This document shows positions 7,013 through 14,329 of a stretch of DNA of 20,498 nucleotides, in pieces (the stretch's first letter is position 1; every line of letters begins with the position of its first letter). A model generated the notes under the pieces. It saw only the letters and a list, made by a program, of their open reading frames with translations, made no database searches and was not told where the DNA came from. The DNA lies in assembly GCA_938028585.1 (NCBI GenBank), contig CALIZH010000418.1, positions 1 to 20,498 on the forward strand, in the 5' to 3' direction. The translations under genes were made by a program, and so were the position numbers. This DNA comes from an uncultured Actinomyces sp. (GTDB lineage: Bacteria > Actinomycetota > Actinomycetes > Actinomycetales > Actinomycetaceae).

Positions 7013-7387
7013 ATGCCCACTGGTAAGGTGAAGTTTTTTGATGCTGAGCGCGGTTTTGGCTTCATTATGGGAGAAGACGGTGGTCAGGTTTTCCTGCACT
7101 CTTCCGCGCTGCCTGAAGGAGTGACGCCTCGTCCCGGAACTCGTGTTGAATACGGAGTTGCCGATGGGCGCAAGGGGCCGCAGGCGCTGTCGGTTCGTAT
7201 TATTTCCACGCCGCACTCCGTGGCGCGTGCCCAACGACGCAAGCCCGAAACTATGGTGCCCGTCGTCGAAGACTTAATTAAACTGCTCGATGCCTCTTCT
7301 GAATCTTTGCGCCGCGGACACTACCCGGAAAATGCGGCAAAGATCGCGAAGGTCATGCGGGCCGTTGCAGAGGATTTTGATGCCTGA
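7013..7387 (+). CDS. cspB: Cold-shock domain protein with C-terminal extension
   Basis: A 124-residue protein. Residues 1-65 form a cold-shock domain with both RNA-binding motifs in recognisable form (KVKFFDAERGFGFI and QVFLHSSAL). A helical extension follows (about residues 78-124; VVEDLIKLLDASSESLRRGHYPENAAKIAKVMRAVAEDFDA). This longer architecture matches the actinobacterial CspB type, not the roughly 67-residue CspA. It is expected to bind single-stranded RNA or DNA in the cytoplasm. The start at 7013 is fixed by AGGAAGGAG about eight bases upstream; an in-frame ATG at 6989 lies before that ribosome site and is rejected. It overlaps the DUF3027 gene by 8 bp. Confidence 0.92.
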   Translation: MPTGKVKFFDAERGFGFIMGEDGGQVFLHSSALPEGVTPRPGTRVEYGVADGRKGPQALSVRIISTPHSVARAQRRKPETMVPVVEDLIKLLDASSESLRRGHYPENAAKIAKVMRAVAEDFDA

Positions 7388-8141
7388 GAAAACTGCGTCC
7401 GCGCGTGGGCGAATGGATCAGCAGCTCGCCCAAGCGGTGGATTTTGCGCGTGAAAACGCGGTCGAAGTCGGGGGAGAGTCCTCTGTAGGGGAGCATCTTT
7501 CTTTCGAGATGAATGCCGACCGCCTTGGTACTCACTACTTCGCCTGTAATGATGCCGGTTACGTCGGCTGGCGTTGGTCGGTCACCTTGACGCGCGTTCC
7601 GCGCTCGCGGAAGATCACGGTGTGTGAAGTTGATTTGGTGCCCGGCTCCGGTGCGCTTTTAGCGCCCGAGTGGCTCCCATGGGAGGACCGCCTGCAGCCA
7701 GGTGATGTGGGCCGTGAGGACGTTCTGCCCTACCGTGACGACGATGATCGCCTGATTTCGGGGCTTGAGGACGCCGGTGAGGACCCGGATTTGCCAACGG
7801 ATCGCGAGTTGGGATTGGGGCGCGTTCGCGTTCTTTCTGATAAAGGTCACGATGATGCTGCAAAGCGCTGGTACGCCTCGGAGCGCGGACCCAAACGTGG
7901 TCGTCGCCCCAAGCAGACCTGTTCGACCTGCGGCTTCCTCATGAAGATGTCTGGTTCGATGCGTCTAGTCTTTGGGGTCTGTGCAAATGAATGGGCACAA
8001 GATGACGGCTGTGTCGTGAGTTTGGATCACACCTGCGGTGCGCACTCTGAAACCGATGTGCCGAACAACGGGACGGATTGGCCAGTTCGCCCCTCGCGTA
8101 TCAACGATTTTCTTGTTGAATCTGAGCGAATCGGTTCCTGA
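7380..8141 (+). CDS. DUF3027 domain protein
   Basis: A 253-residue protein of unknown function matching the actinobacterial DUF3027 family. Recognisable parts are the early segment AVDFAREN, the strand-rich block THYFACNDAGYVGWRWSVTLTRVPRSRKITVCEVDLVPGSGALLAPEWLPWEDRLQPGDVG, and a C-terminal cysteine-rich part (CSTCGFLMKMSGSMRLVFGVCANE...DGCVVSLDHTCGAHSE). The CxxC plus later Cys and His residues could bind zinc. The start ATG at 7380 lies inside the last codons of the cold-shock gene, so translation is probably coupled. The pairing with a cold-shock protein suggests a role in RNA metabolism, but that is inference only. Confidence 0.85.
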   Translation: MPEKTASARGRMDQQLAQAVDFARENAVEVGGESSVGEHLSFEMNADRLGTHYFACNDAGYVGWRWSVTLTRVPRSRKITVCEVDLVPGSGALLAPEWLPWEDRLQPGDVGREDVLPYRDDDDRLISGLEDAGEDPDLPTDRELGLGRVRVLSDKGHDDAAKRWYASERGPKRGRRPKQTCSTCGFLMKMSGSMRLVFGVCANEWAQDDGCVVSLDHTCGAHSETDVPNNGTDWPVRPSRINDFLVESERIGS

Positions 8142-8153
8142 AAAACGAAACTG

Positions 8154-8168
8154 GTTCTAAATAAGAAC
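8154..8168. repeat. Small palindrome upstream of the purine permease
   Basis: GTTCT, loop AAATA, AGAAC: a perfect 5-bp inverted repeat 12 bp after the DUF3027 stop. It is followed directly by TATAAG (8169-8174), which resembles a -10 box. It might be an operator. Support is weak because the arms are short and no -35 box is evident. Confidence 0.25.
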
Positions 8169-8191
8169 TATAAGCAGGTCAATCCGGGAAA

Positions 8192-8240
8192 TCAAAGTGC
8201 ATCTCGCTGGATGATAAGCGCTTCACTTTGAGTGTTTTTT
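8192..8240 (+). terminator. Stem-loop with T6 directly in front of the purine permease
   Basis: Outer stem TCAAAGTG (8192-8199) and CACTTTGA (8224-8231), inner stem CGCT (8205-8208) and AGCG (8217-8220), then GTG and six T's ending at 8240. It has the shape of an intrinsic terminator for the csp-DUF3027 operon. The permease start codon is only 8 bp beyond the T-run, so it may also act as an attenuator in the permease leader. Confidence 0.55.
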
Positions 8241-8248
8241 CAGCGAAT

Positions 8249-9703
8249 ATGTGGGGAGTGAGCACACAAGAGAAAGCGCCATCGAGCGCAAAGCCACTGA
8301 ATCCCCTTGACACTTTCTTCCACATCACTGAACGTGGATCCACAATTGGTCGCGAAATCCGAGGTGGCGTGGTCACCTTCTTCGCAATGGCCTACATCCT
8401 TGTTGTTAACCCATCGATTCTTTCGGCCGCTCTGCCTCAAGACGGCTCCATTACCCCCGCAGGAATTGCTGCAGGCACCGCACTTGTCGCGGGCATCATG
8501 ACGATCCTCATGGGTGTCGTTGCGAACTACCCGCTGGCGCTGGCCGCAGGTCTTGGCCTCAATGCAATCGTCGCCTTCACCTTGGTCCTTGGTTCAGGAC
8601 TCACCTTCCAAGAGGCCATGGGCCTCATTTTCTGGGAGGGTATCCTCATTACCCTTCTGGTTCTGACAGGATTCCGAGACGCGGTCTTCCGCGCAGTTCC
8701 GTACCAGATCAAGACCGCTATCTCTGTAGGTATCGGTCTTTTTATTACCCTGGTTGGCCTGATTAACGCGGGTATCATTCGTGCAGGCGCAACCCCGGTT
8801 CAGCTTGGTATTAACGGCTCCCTGCAGGGATGGCCAACCTTGGTCTTCGTTGTCGGCCTTGGTCTGACCATCATCTTGTACGTGCGCAAGGTTAAGGGCG
8901 CTATGCTCATCGGCCTTATCACCTCGACGGTTTTGGCCGCGATTCTCCAGCTTTTCGTCCACCTTCCCGTGCGCAGTGAGGGCTCTCCGACCGGTTGGGG
9001 ACAGACCGTTCCGGCTCTGAGCGGCTCTCCGATTTCGATCCCCAGCTTTAACTCGCTCTTCCAGATCAATTTCTTCGGCGCCTTCGGAAAGCTCGGCGTC
9101 GTTTCGGTTGTTCTGCTGATCTTCTCGCTGATGCTTGCAGACTTCTTTGACACCATGGGCACGATGGTTGCTGTTGGTGCCGAGGGTGGTCTTCTGGACG
9201 AAGGCGGCAACCCGCCTCACTCCAGCCGCATTCTGCTCATTGACTCCTTGGCTGCTGCTGCAGGTGGTCTGGGTGGTGTCTCTTCGAACACCTCCTACAT
9301 TGAGTCGACCTCCGGTGTTGGTGAGGGTGCGCGTACTGGTTTGGCCTCGGTTGTCACCGGTGTCCTCTTCCTGCTGTCCACCTTCCTTTCGCCCCTGGTT
9401 CAGCTTGTCCCGACCGAGGCCGCCTCGACCGCACTGGTCTTCGTTGGCTTCCTCATGATGGCTCAGGTTCTTGAGGTTGATTGGAAGGATCCGGAGTATG
9501 CAATCCCCGGCTTCTTGACCATCGCCTTCATGCCCTTCGCCTACTCGATCTCGGTGGGTATCGGTGTTGGCTTCATCGCCTACACAGTCATTCAGATCAC
9601 TCTGGGTAAGGCTCGTAAGATTCACCCGCTGATGTGGCTGACCTCGATCCTCTTCGTGGTCTACTTCCTCTTGGGTCCGATTCGGGCCGCTTTGGGAGCC
9701 TGA
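8249..9703 (+). CDS. AzgA-type (NCS2) purine permease
   Basis: A 484-residue membrane protein with about twelve to fourteen hydrophobic segments and the signatures of the AzgA (adenine/guanine/hypoxanthine) branch: EIRGGVVTFFAMAYILVVNPSIL, LALAAGLGLNAIVAF, the loop LADFFDTMGTMVAVGAEGG, and SSNTSYIESTSGVGEGARTGLASVVTGVLF. It probably imports nucleobases with protons. Start choice is uncertain: ATG at 8249 and GTG at 8258 both lack a well-placed ribosome site. The open frame extends back to a TTG at 8228, inside the preceding hairpin. The start falls directly after a terminator-like stem, so regulation by read-through is possible. No purine riboswitch core was found upstream. Confidence 0.92.
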   Translation: MWGVSTQEKAPSSAKPLNPLDTFFHITERGSTIGREIRGGVVTFFAMAYILVVNPSILSAALPQDGSITPAGIAAGTALVAGIMTILMGVVANYPLALAAGLGLNAIVAFTLVLGSGLTFQEAMGLIFWEGILITLLVLTGFRDAVFRAVPYQIKTAISVGIGLFITLVGLINAGIIRAGATPVQLGINGSLQGWPTLVFVVGLGLTIILYVRKVKGAMLIGLITSTVLAAILQLFVHLPVRSEGSPTGWGQTVPALSGSPISIPSFNSLFQINFFGAFGKLGVVSVVLLIFSLMLADFFDTMGTMVAVGAEGGLLDEGGNPPHSSRILLIDSLAAAAGGLGGVSSNTSYIESTSGVGEGARTGLASVVTGVLFLLSTFLSPLVQLVPTEAASTALVFVGFLMMAQVLEVDWKDPEYAIPGFLTIAFMPFAYSISVGIGVGFIAYTVIQITLGKARKIHPLMWLTSILFVVYFLLGPIRAALGA

Positions 9704-9718
9704 TCCGTTATCTACCTT

Positions 9719-9748
9719 GTGTGGGGCCGGCATGTGTCGGCCCCACAC
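9719..9748 (+). terminator. Stem-loop after the purine permease
   Basis: Perfect 11-bp stem GTGTGGGGCCG / CGGCCCCACAC with an 8-nt loop, starting 15 bp after the permease stop. There is no T-run after it, so termination may be weak or protein-assisted. Confidence 0.6.
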
Positions 9749-9800
9749 GTGTATTTGGGCGTATCCTCAAAATCGGTGTTGTGCGATGCGGGGGGCTGTT

Positions 9801-11084
9801 GTGTCACGAACTTTTCAGTCATTTGAGTACCGGAGTTTCCGGCATTGGTTTGTCGCCAATGTGCTGGCTGCTTCTGCCCAGTGGATGCAGCGCGTTGCTC
9901 AGGACTGGCTTGTTTTGACCGTATTGACGCAGAATTCTTCTTTCCAAATCGGGATCGTCACAGCTCTTCAATTCCTCCCTATTCTTCTTTTGAGTCCCTA
10001 TGCGGGCGTCGTGGTCGACCGTCTTGATCGCAAAGGAATCATCCAGGTCACTCAGACATCTTTCGGCATTTTCGGCCTGCTCTTGGGAATAATGGTTTTT
10101 ACGGGGCATGCGCATCTGTGGCTGGTGTATGCCTTAGCCTTTGGCGGGGGAGTGGCCGCGGCTTTCGACTCTCCTGCACGCCAGGCTTTTGTTTCCGAGC
10201 TTGTCCCCGCTTCATCGATCACGAATGCTGTAGCGCTCAACTCCGTTGCTTTTAACTTTGCCCGTCTGGTAGGCCCCGCGATTTCGGGCTTGATGATTGA
10301 TTGGGTGGGCGAGGCCTGGGTCTTCTTTGTGAACTCGGGAATGTTCCTGATTGCTGCGATGTTCACGACATCAATTCGCCATAGAGATTTAGTGCCTCGC
10401 CGGCCGGTTCCTCGGAAGAAAGGGCAGCTGCGTGAGGGGCTTGTGTATTTACGAGGCCGTCCCGATCTTATTCTGATCATTGTCGTAGTTGGTTTCGCTT
10501 CGGCTTTGGCCTTAAACCAGCAGCTTACGACGGCTGTCATGGCGACAACGGTATTCCATAGGGGCGCGGGCCAGTACGGTATGTTGAGCGCACTGATCGC
10601 AGTCGGATCGTTTTCTGGGGCACTTTTTGCTGCGCGTCGGAAGCTTCCGCGTCTTCGTCTGGTTGTCGGCTCGACTATTGCGCTGGGCGTTGTATCAACG
10701 ATTCTGGCTTTCACTCCCACTTATGAAACCTATGGGATCATGTGCGTTCCTACGGGTTTTGCCATGATTACCATGCTCACTTCTGCGAACGCGGCGGTTC
10801 AAACGACGACTGCGGAAGACGTGCGTGGACGGGTTTTGGCCCTGTATGGCATGGTCGTTATGGGGTCGACACCTATCGGTGCTCCCTTTGTGGGGTGGAT
10901 TGGTCAGGTGATTGATGCTCGTGCCTCGATTTGGGTGGGTTCAGTCTCGACCCTGATCGTCACGATTATTGCGGCAGCGGTGTGTATGAAACGGTGGGAT
11001 ATCCATCTGCATGTTCGCGCGGGTGCACACCCCATTGAAATTGAGAACCCGAATGCTCATCACGATCCCTATATGGGGAATTAG
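9801..11084 (+). CDS. MFS transporter (EntS/MFS_3-like exporter)
   Basis: A 427-residue integral membrane protein with about twelve hydrophobic segments. The A-like motif YAGVVVDRLDRKGIIQ follows helix 2, and GGVAAAFDSPARQAFVSELVP plus LNSVAFNFARLVGPAISG are typical of the MFS_3/TMEffector branch that includes the enterobactin exporter EntS. The substrate is not predictable; export of a siderophore or drug-like compound would fit the family. I prefer the GTG at 9801, preceded by a G-rich ribosome-like run five bases upstream; an ATG at 9786 is possible. An iron-type DtxR regulator gene follows on the same strand after 131 bp, but that gene has its own ribosome site, so co-transcription is uncertain. 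Confidence 0.87.
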   Translation: MSRTFQSFEYRSFRHWFVANVLAASAQWMQRVAQDWLVLTVLTQNSSFQIGIVTALQFLPILLLSPYAGVVVDRLDRKGIIQVTQTSFGIFGLLLGIMVFTGHAHLWLVYALAFGGGVAAAFDSPARQAFVSELVPASSITNAVALNSVAFNFARLVGPAISGLMIDWVGEAWVFFVNSGMFLIAAMFTTSIRHRDLVPRRPVPRKKGQLREGLVYLRGRPDLILIIVVVGFASALALNQQLTTAVMATTVFHRGAGQYGMLSALIAVGSFSGALFAARRKLPRLRLVVGSTIALGVVSTILAFTPTYETYGIMCVPTGFAMITMLTSANAAVQTTTAEDVRGRVLALYGMVVMGSTPIGAPFVGWIGQVIDARASIWVGSVSTLIVTIIAAAVCMKRWDIHLHVRAGAHPIEIENPNAHHDPYMGN

Positions 11085-11215
11085 CAACATTGGCCTATCT
11101 CAATTGATGCTGAAGTAGTCCATCTGACTCCCCGTGACGCGCGGTTTTCCTAGCTAATGAACACGATGGCGCGGAAATATGTACTCTGAGGTCAGAAACT
11201 ACCTATGGAGGAATC

Positions 11216-11905
11216 GTGAGCGATCTGATCGATACCACCGAAATGTATCTCAAGACGATTTTTGAGCTTGAAGAAGACGGTGTTACGCCTCTTCGCGCTC
11301 GAATTGTTGAGCGATTGGGACACTCTGGCCCCACGGTTTCGCAAACAATTGGACGAATGGAACGTGACGGCCTCGTGCATGTCATGGGGGACCGGCGGTT
11401 GGAACTGACGGCTCTGGGGCGTGAACGCGCCATTGAGGTTGTTCGCAAACACCGCCTTGCTGAGCGTCTTTTGACTGATGTCATCGGCTTGGATTGGGCC
11501 CACACCCATGAGGAAGCTTGCCGCTGGGAGCACGTTATGTCAGACCAGGTCGAGCAGCGTCTCGGGGAAATTCTTCATAACCCTACGACCGATCCCTATG
11601 GAAACCCGATTCCTGGAACGGATGGGGTGTCAGACGGTATTTCGATGGAACTGGCATTGCGAATGGGGGAGTCCACCTCTGGGACGGTTACTCGAATCGG
11701 TGAACCCATCCAGGCAGAGACACAAGTGCTCGATGCCTTTGCTCGGTGCGGAGTGCGTCCAGGGGCTCGGATTAACTTCGAGGCTGACCCTCGTGAGGTC
11801 GTTATTGAGGTAACTCACACCAATGATGGGAAGGAATCGATGCCCGGTCAGGCCGTTCAACTGCCTTTGATGCTCGCTCCGCACCTTTTCATTACGCTTA
11901 ATTAA
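11216..11905 (+). CDS. dtxR: DtxR/IdeR-type metal-dependent transcriptional repressor
   Basis: A 229-residue regulator that, from family knowledge, represses iron-uptake genes when loaded with Fe(II). The winged helix occupies residues 1-70 (RARIVERLGHSGPTVSQTIGRMERDGLV), followed by the metal-binding and dimerisation domain and an SH3-like C-terminal domain. Every metal ligand of diphtheria DtxR is present at the same number: M10, C102, E105 and H106 at the primary site, and H79, E83 and H98 at the ancillary site. This favours iron-type DtxR/IdeR over the manganese MntR type. GTG at 11216 has GGAGGAATC just before it. It lies alone between an exporter and a cell-wall gene; no clear 19-bp DtxR box was seen in the flanking gaps. 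Confidence 0.93.
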   Translation: MSDLIDTTEMYLKTIFELEEDGVTPLRARIVERLGHSGPTVSQTIGRMERDGLVHVMGDRRLELTALGRERAIEVVRKHRLAERLLTDVIGLDWAHTHEEACRWEHVMSDQVEQRLGEILHNPTTDPYGNPIPGTDGVSDGISMELALRMGESTSGTVTRIGEPIQAETQVLDAFARCGVRPGARINFEADPREVVIEVTHTNDGKESMPGQAVQLPLMLAPHLFITLN

Positions 11906-11984
11906 GTTCCCTGACCAGCGATTCTGAAAGTAAGCTGCAAAACCTTAAGAAAACCTGTAATATGTTCGTCATCGTTTCGTTACA

Positions 11985-12013
11985 TTGGCGTGACAATTCA
12001 GGGTCAGTACGAT
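11985..12013 (+). promoter_or_regulatory. Promoter of the riboswitch-controlled NlpC/P60 gene
   Basis: TTGGCG (11985-11990), 17-bp spacer, TACGAT (12008-12013). Transcription would begin near 12020, giving a leader of about 190 nt that contains the whole riboswitch. Confidence 0.55.
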
Positions 12014-12037
12014 AAACTCATACATGGCCTCACTGGC

Positions 12038-12195
12038 CGACCGTTCTTCGTTAACCGAGGTTGAACCGCGAAGAAATAGGTAAGACGAAGGTTCAACGCG
12101 GGGAAACCACTTACGACCTTTGGGTCTTGGGGTGAAGCTTGGGAAACCAAGCCGGGCTCTCCCGCCCGAACCCGACAGCTCACCTCGCAGGTCAA
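12038..12195 (+). ncRNA. c-di-AMP riboswitch (ydaO-yuaA type)
   Basis: The leader carries conserved blocks of the ydaO-yuaA aptamer in order: GCGGGGAAACCA near 12097, CTTGGGGTGAAGC near 12127, then CCCGAACCCGACAGCTCACC near 12166-12185. Peripheral pairings are visible: GTTGAACC (12060-12067) with GGTTCAAC (12090-12097), GAAGCTTGG with CCAAGC, and CGAGG (12056-12060) as an alternative partner of CCTCG (12183-12187). In actinobacteria this riboswitch typically precedes cell-wall hydrolase genes, as here, and binding of cyclic di-AMP normally turns expression off. Ends are approximate. The region 11906-12209 holds nothing else I can name besides the promoter. Confidence 0.9.
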
Positions 12196-12209
12196 AGAGG
12201 AGATTACTT

Positions 12210-12929
12210 GTGACAACTGGTAAGCCCGCGCCGCGGCACCGCAAGGCACGCCGCCCGATGGCCCCTGTTTTCGACTTGGCTGACACGCTCACCGCGTTCA
12301 AGACACCGCTTCGCGGCACCGCTGCTGCGTCGGCCGCTGGACTCGCTCTGACCGCTGTCGTCGGTGGTACTGCAACCGCAGCCCCCACCGTCCACGATGC
12401 CGCAGTCGATACTTCGAACAACACCGCGACCGTTCTGCCTACGACGGTTTCGGTCCCGGATATCGCCTGGTCTGCTAGTGACGAAGTTTCTGCTTCGGCT
12501 GAAGCTCCGGCTCCTGTTGCAACTGCAACGACTAACACCGCTGCTTCCCGCGACTACACTCGCTCGGAAATTGGCACCTCGTCTGCAGCGCTGAACCCTT
12601 CAGGTAATGACATTGTGTCGATCGCTCTGTCGCTCACTGGCATTCCTTACGTCTACGGTGGCTCTACCCCCGCGGGCTTCGACTGCTCTGGTTTCACCCA
12701 GTACGTCTACGCTCGTGCAGGTATTTCCATTCCGCGTACCTCTGGTGCGCAGGGCGCAGCGGGTACTTTCGTCTCCGCTTCTGAAGCGCGTCCCGGTGAC
12801 CTCGTGTGGCACGCCTACGGTCACGTGGGCATCTACGCGGGCAACGGAATGGTTGTCGAGGCTACTACCCCTGGTTCTGTGACCAAGGTCCAGCCGCTGT
12901 GGGGCAATTACAGCTTCGTGCGCTACTGA
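12210..12929 (+). CDS. Secreted NlpC/P60 peptidoglycan hydrolase
   Basis: A 239-residue exported protein. A basic N-terminus (KPAPRHRKARR) is followed by a hydrophobic stretch near residues 36-58 ending TATAAP, consistent with a signal peptide. An Ala/Thr-rich linker follows, and residues 132-239 form an NlpC/P60 domain. The catalytic Cys is C159 in GFDCSGF and the His is H205 in GHVGIYAGNG. E217, twelve residues later, matches the spacing of the third residue in RipA-type enzymes. It should cleave the gamma-D-Glu-diaminoacid type bond in peptide stems. No LysM or SH3 wall-binding domain is seen. GTG at 12210 has AGAGGAG seven bases upstream. Control by the c-di-AMP riboswitch links wall cleavage to turgor signalling. 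Confidence 0.92.
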   Translation: MTTGKPAPRHRKARRPMAPVFDLADTLTAFKTPLRGTAAASAAGLALTAVVGGTATAAPTVHDAAVDTSNNTATVLPTTVSVPDIAWSASDEVSASAEAPAPVATATTNTAASRDYTRSEIGTSSAALNPSGNDIVSIALSLTGIPYVYGGSTPAGFDCSGFTQYVYARAGISIPRTSGAQGAAGTFVSASEARPGDLVWHAYGHVGIYAGNGMVVEATTPGSVTKVQPLWGNYSFVRY

Positions 12930-12945
12930 GTTTTTGTGTGATAGG

Positions 12946-12973
12946 GAAGGGGTCGCTTCGGCGGCCCCTTTTC
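12946..12973 (+). terminator. Intrinsic terminator of the NlpC/P60 gene
   Basis: Stem AAGGGGTCGC / GCGGCCCCTT (one G-U pair) closed by a TTCG tetraloop and followed by a short T-rich stretch. Confidence 0.85.
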
Positions 12974-13028
12974 TATATCCGCCCGCGCTCCGTGGTATTC
13001 AGTTTTTCGCTGTGGAATCACTGAACTA

Positions 13029-13058
13029 CTGACATTTCACGTGCGAATAGGGCAAAAT
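13029..13058 (+). promoter_or_regulatory. Probable promoter of the universal stress protein gene
   Basis: CTGACA (13029-13034), 18-bp spacer, CAAAAT (13053-13058), ending 29 bp before the start codon. A small dyad GTGACGTAATCAC follows at 13063-13075, over the expected transcription start, and could be an operator. Confidence 0.4.
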
Positions 13059-13087
13059 AGTGGTGACGTAATCACGAGGAGGTAGTC

Positions 13088-14017
13088 ATGGGGACATCAG
13101 AAGTGATTTTGGTCGGCGTCGATGGCTCAAAGGAGAGCTTCGCAGCAGTCAAGTGGGCCGCAGAGCGTTCAAAGATTCGCTCATGCAGACTCCACATTAT
13201 TTGTACGTATGCCGTTGCATCGTATGCTGCGGCAACCCTAGATGGTGGATATGCAGTTCTCGACGATGCGGCTCTTAAAGAAGGAGCATCGCAGATCGTC
13301 AAGCAAGGCGTTGACCTCGCAAAGGAAGTTGGAGCTTCTGACGTTCACGGCCTCGTTGAGGCTGGTGATCCCGCGGGGATTCTGATCGACATGTCGCGCG
13401 AAGTCGACTTGATTGTCGTTGGCTCGCGCGGTGGTGGCGGTTTCGCCGACCGCCTCCTGGGCACCGTGTCTTCCGCGCTTCCTGCCCATGCTCATTGCCC
13501 GGTTGTTATTGTGCCTCGGCATACTTCCGGTAAAGCATTTACTCCCGTTGAGCGTATTGTCGTTGGCTCCGATGGGTCCGAAGGTGCGACCTCGGCGCTC
13601 AAGCGTGCGGTTGACGAGGCCGAGCTATGGGACGCCCGCCTGACCGCAGTTGCCGCAGTCCCGATGGCGACGGGGACGACAATGATGGCTTGGTTGCCAG
13701 CCAATATTGATCGCGACAAGCTCCTCAAGGATGTCAAGGAAGGTCTTGATAACGCTGTTGACGCAGCCTTGGATGGGCGCCAGCGCAAGGTTGCTCGTCA
13801 TGCCTTGGACGGCTCTCCCTCATCTTTGCTCATTGAGTTCTCGACTGCCGTCGATTTGGTTGTCGTTGGTACCCGAGGCCGCGGCGGCTTTGCCGGCATC
13901 TTGTTGGGTTCCACTTCGCAGACGGTGATCGCGCACTCGACCTGTCCGGTGATGGTAGTTCCATCTGCCCATCATGATGTGTCACCTGATCCTTCGCAGG
14001 AGTGGAGCAGGCGTTAA
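13088..14017 (+). CDS. Tandem-domain universal stress protein
   Basis: A 309-residue cytoplasmic protein made of two Usp domains (residues about 4-145 and 153-294). Both keep the ATP-binding signature GxxG-9x-G(S/T): GSRGGGGFADRLLGTVS from residue 112 and GTRGRGGFAGILLGSTS from residue 261. Each domain starts with the strand and Asp of the family (ILVGVDGS, IVVGSDGS) and ends CPVVIVP or CPVMVVP. ATP-binding tandem Usp proteins in actinobacteria are linked to dormancy, hypoxia and stress. The start ATG has AGGAGGT seven bases upstream. It is monocistronic, between terminators at 12946 and 14034. Confidence 0.93.
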   Translation: MGTSEVILVGVDGSKESFAAVKWAAERSKIRSCRLHIICTYAVASYAAATLDGGYAVLDDAALKEGASQIVKQGVDLAKEVGASDVHGLVEAGDPAGILIDMSREVDLIVVGSRGGGGFADRLLGTVSSALPAHAHCPVVIVPRHTSGKAFTPVERIVVGSDGSEGATSALKRAVDEAELWDARLTAVAAVPMATGTTMMAWLPANIDRDKLLKDVKEGLDNAVDAALDGRQRKVARHALDGSPSSLLIEFSTAVDLVVVGTRGRGGFAGILLGSTSQTVIAHSTCPVMVVPSAHHDVSPDPSQEWSRR

Positions 14018-14033
14018 GGATGCGTTTTTAAAT

Positions 14034-14061
14034 AGCGGCGACATCTTCGGGTGTCGCCGCT
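14034..14061 (+). terminator. Intrinsic terminator of the universal stress protein gene
   Basis: A 12-bp stem AGCGGCGACATC / GGTGTCGCCGCT (one U-G pair) closed by a TTCG tetraloop, 16 bp after the stop codon. A T-run precedes the stem but none follows it. Confidence 0.8.
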
Positions 14062-14127
14062 TACCTATATGTGTTCTTTTTCGAGAGTCTGAGAAACGAA
14101 GATGTGGGTGATACCCTATGTTGGTGC

Positions 14128-14200
14128 GCCCTCGTAGCTCAGGGGATAGAGCACCGCTCTCCTAAAGCGGGTGTCGGACGTTCGAATCGTCTCGGGGGCA
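14128..14200 (+). tRNA. tRNA-Arg (anticodon CCT)
   Basis: A full 73-nt cloverleaf. The acceptor stem GCCCTCG (14128-14134) pairs with CGGGGGC (14193-14199), followed by discriminator A. The D-arm starts GCTC and contains AGGGGATA. The anticodon stem CCGCT / AGCGG (14154-14158, 14166-14170) holds loop CTCCTAA with anticodon CCT at 14161-14163, which reads AGG. The T-arm has loop TTCGAAT. The 3' CCA is not encoded. A terminator hairpin follows immediately. Confidence 0.96.
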
Positions 14201-14202
14201 CA

Positions 14203-14248
14203 GAAGATACAAAAACGGCTTGGTTTTCAAGTCGTTTTTGTATTCTTC
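14203..14248 (+). terminator. Terminator downstream of tRNA-Arg
   Basis: A long stem of GAAG-ATACAAAAACGGCTTG paired with CAAGTCGTTTTTGTATTCTTC (one bulge and one G-U pair) with a short loop. It lies 2 bp after the tRNA end and is rich in T on the descending arm. Confidence 0.8.
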
Positions 14249-14329
14249 TATTCGGAGAGACCTTCCCAGATTCGCGCGGTTGCGTCATCGGGGCAGTGAA
14301 AAATTAACGCGAAGCAGGATGGGATAGAA

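Noticed and set aside
8142..8248. Purine riboswitch upstream of the AzgA-type permease
   Set aside because: The conserved core and loop-loop sequences of the purine aptamer are absent; only a small palindrome and a terminator-like stem are present.
8594..9748. 384-codon minus-strand frame opposite the purine permease
   Set aside because: The composition is polar and repetitive with no domain, and it is a codon-bias shadow of the permease gene.
11085..11215. DtxR box in the dtxR promoter region
   Set aside because: A partial TTCCTAGCTAATG resemblance does not approach the 19-bp consensus palindrome.
14128..14250. Phage or island attachment site at the tRNA-Arg 3' end
   Set aside because: No integrase, no repeated copy of the tRNA 3' end and no mobile genes are seen nearby; the hairpin after it is a terminator.
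14071..14307. 78-codon open frame over the tRNA-Arg gene
   Set aside because: It is an accidental frame through a tRNA and its terminator.
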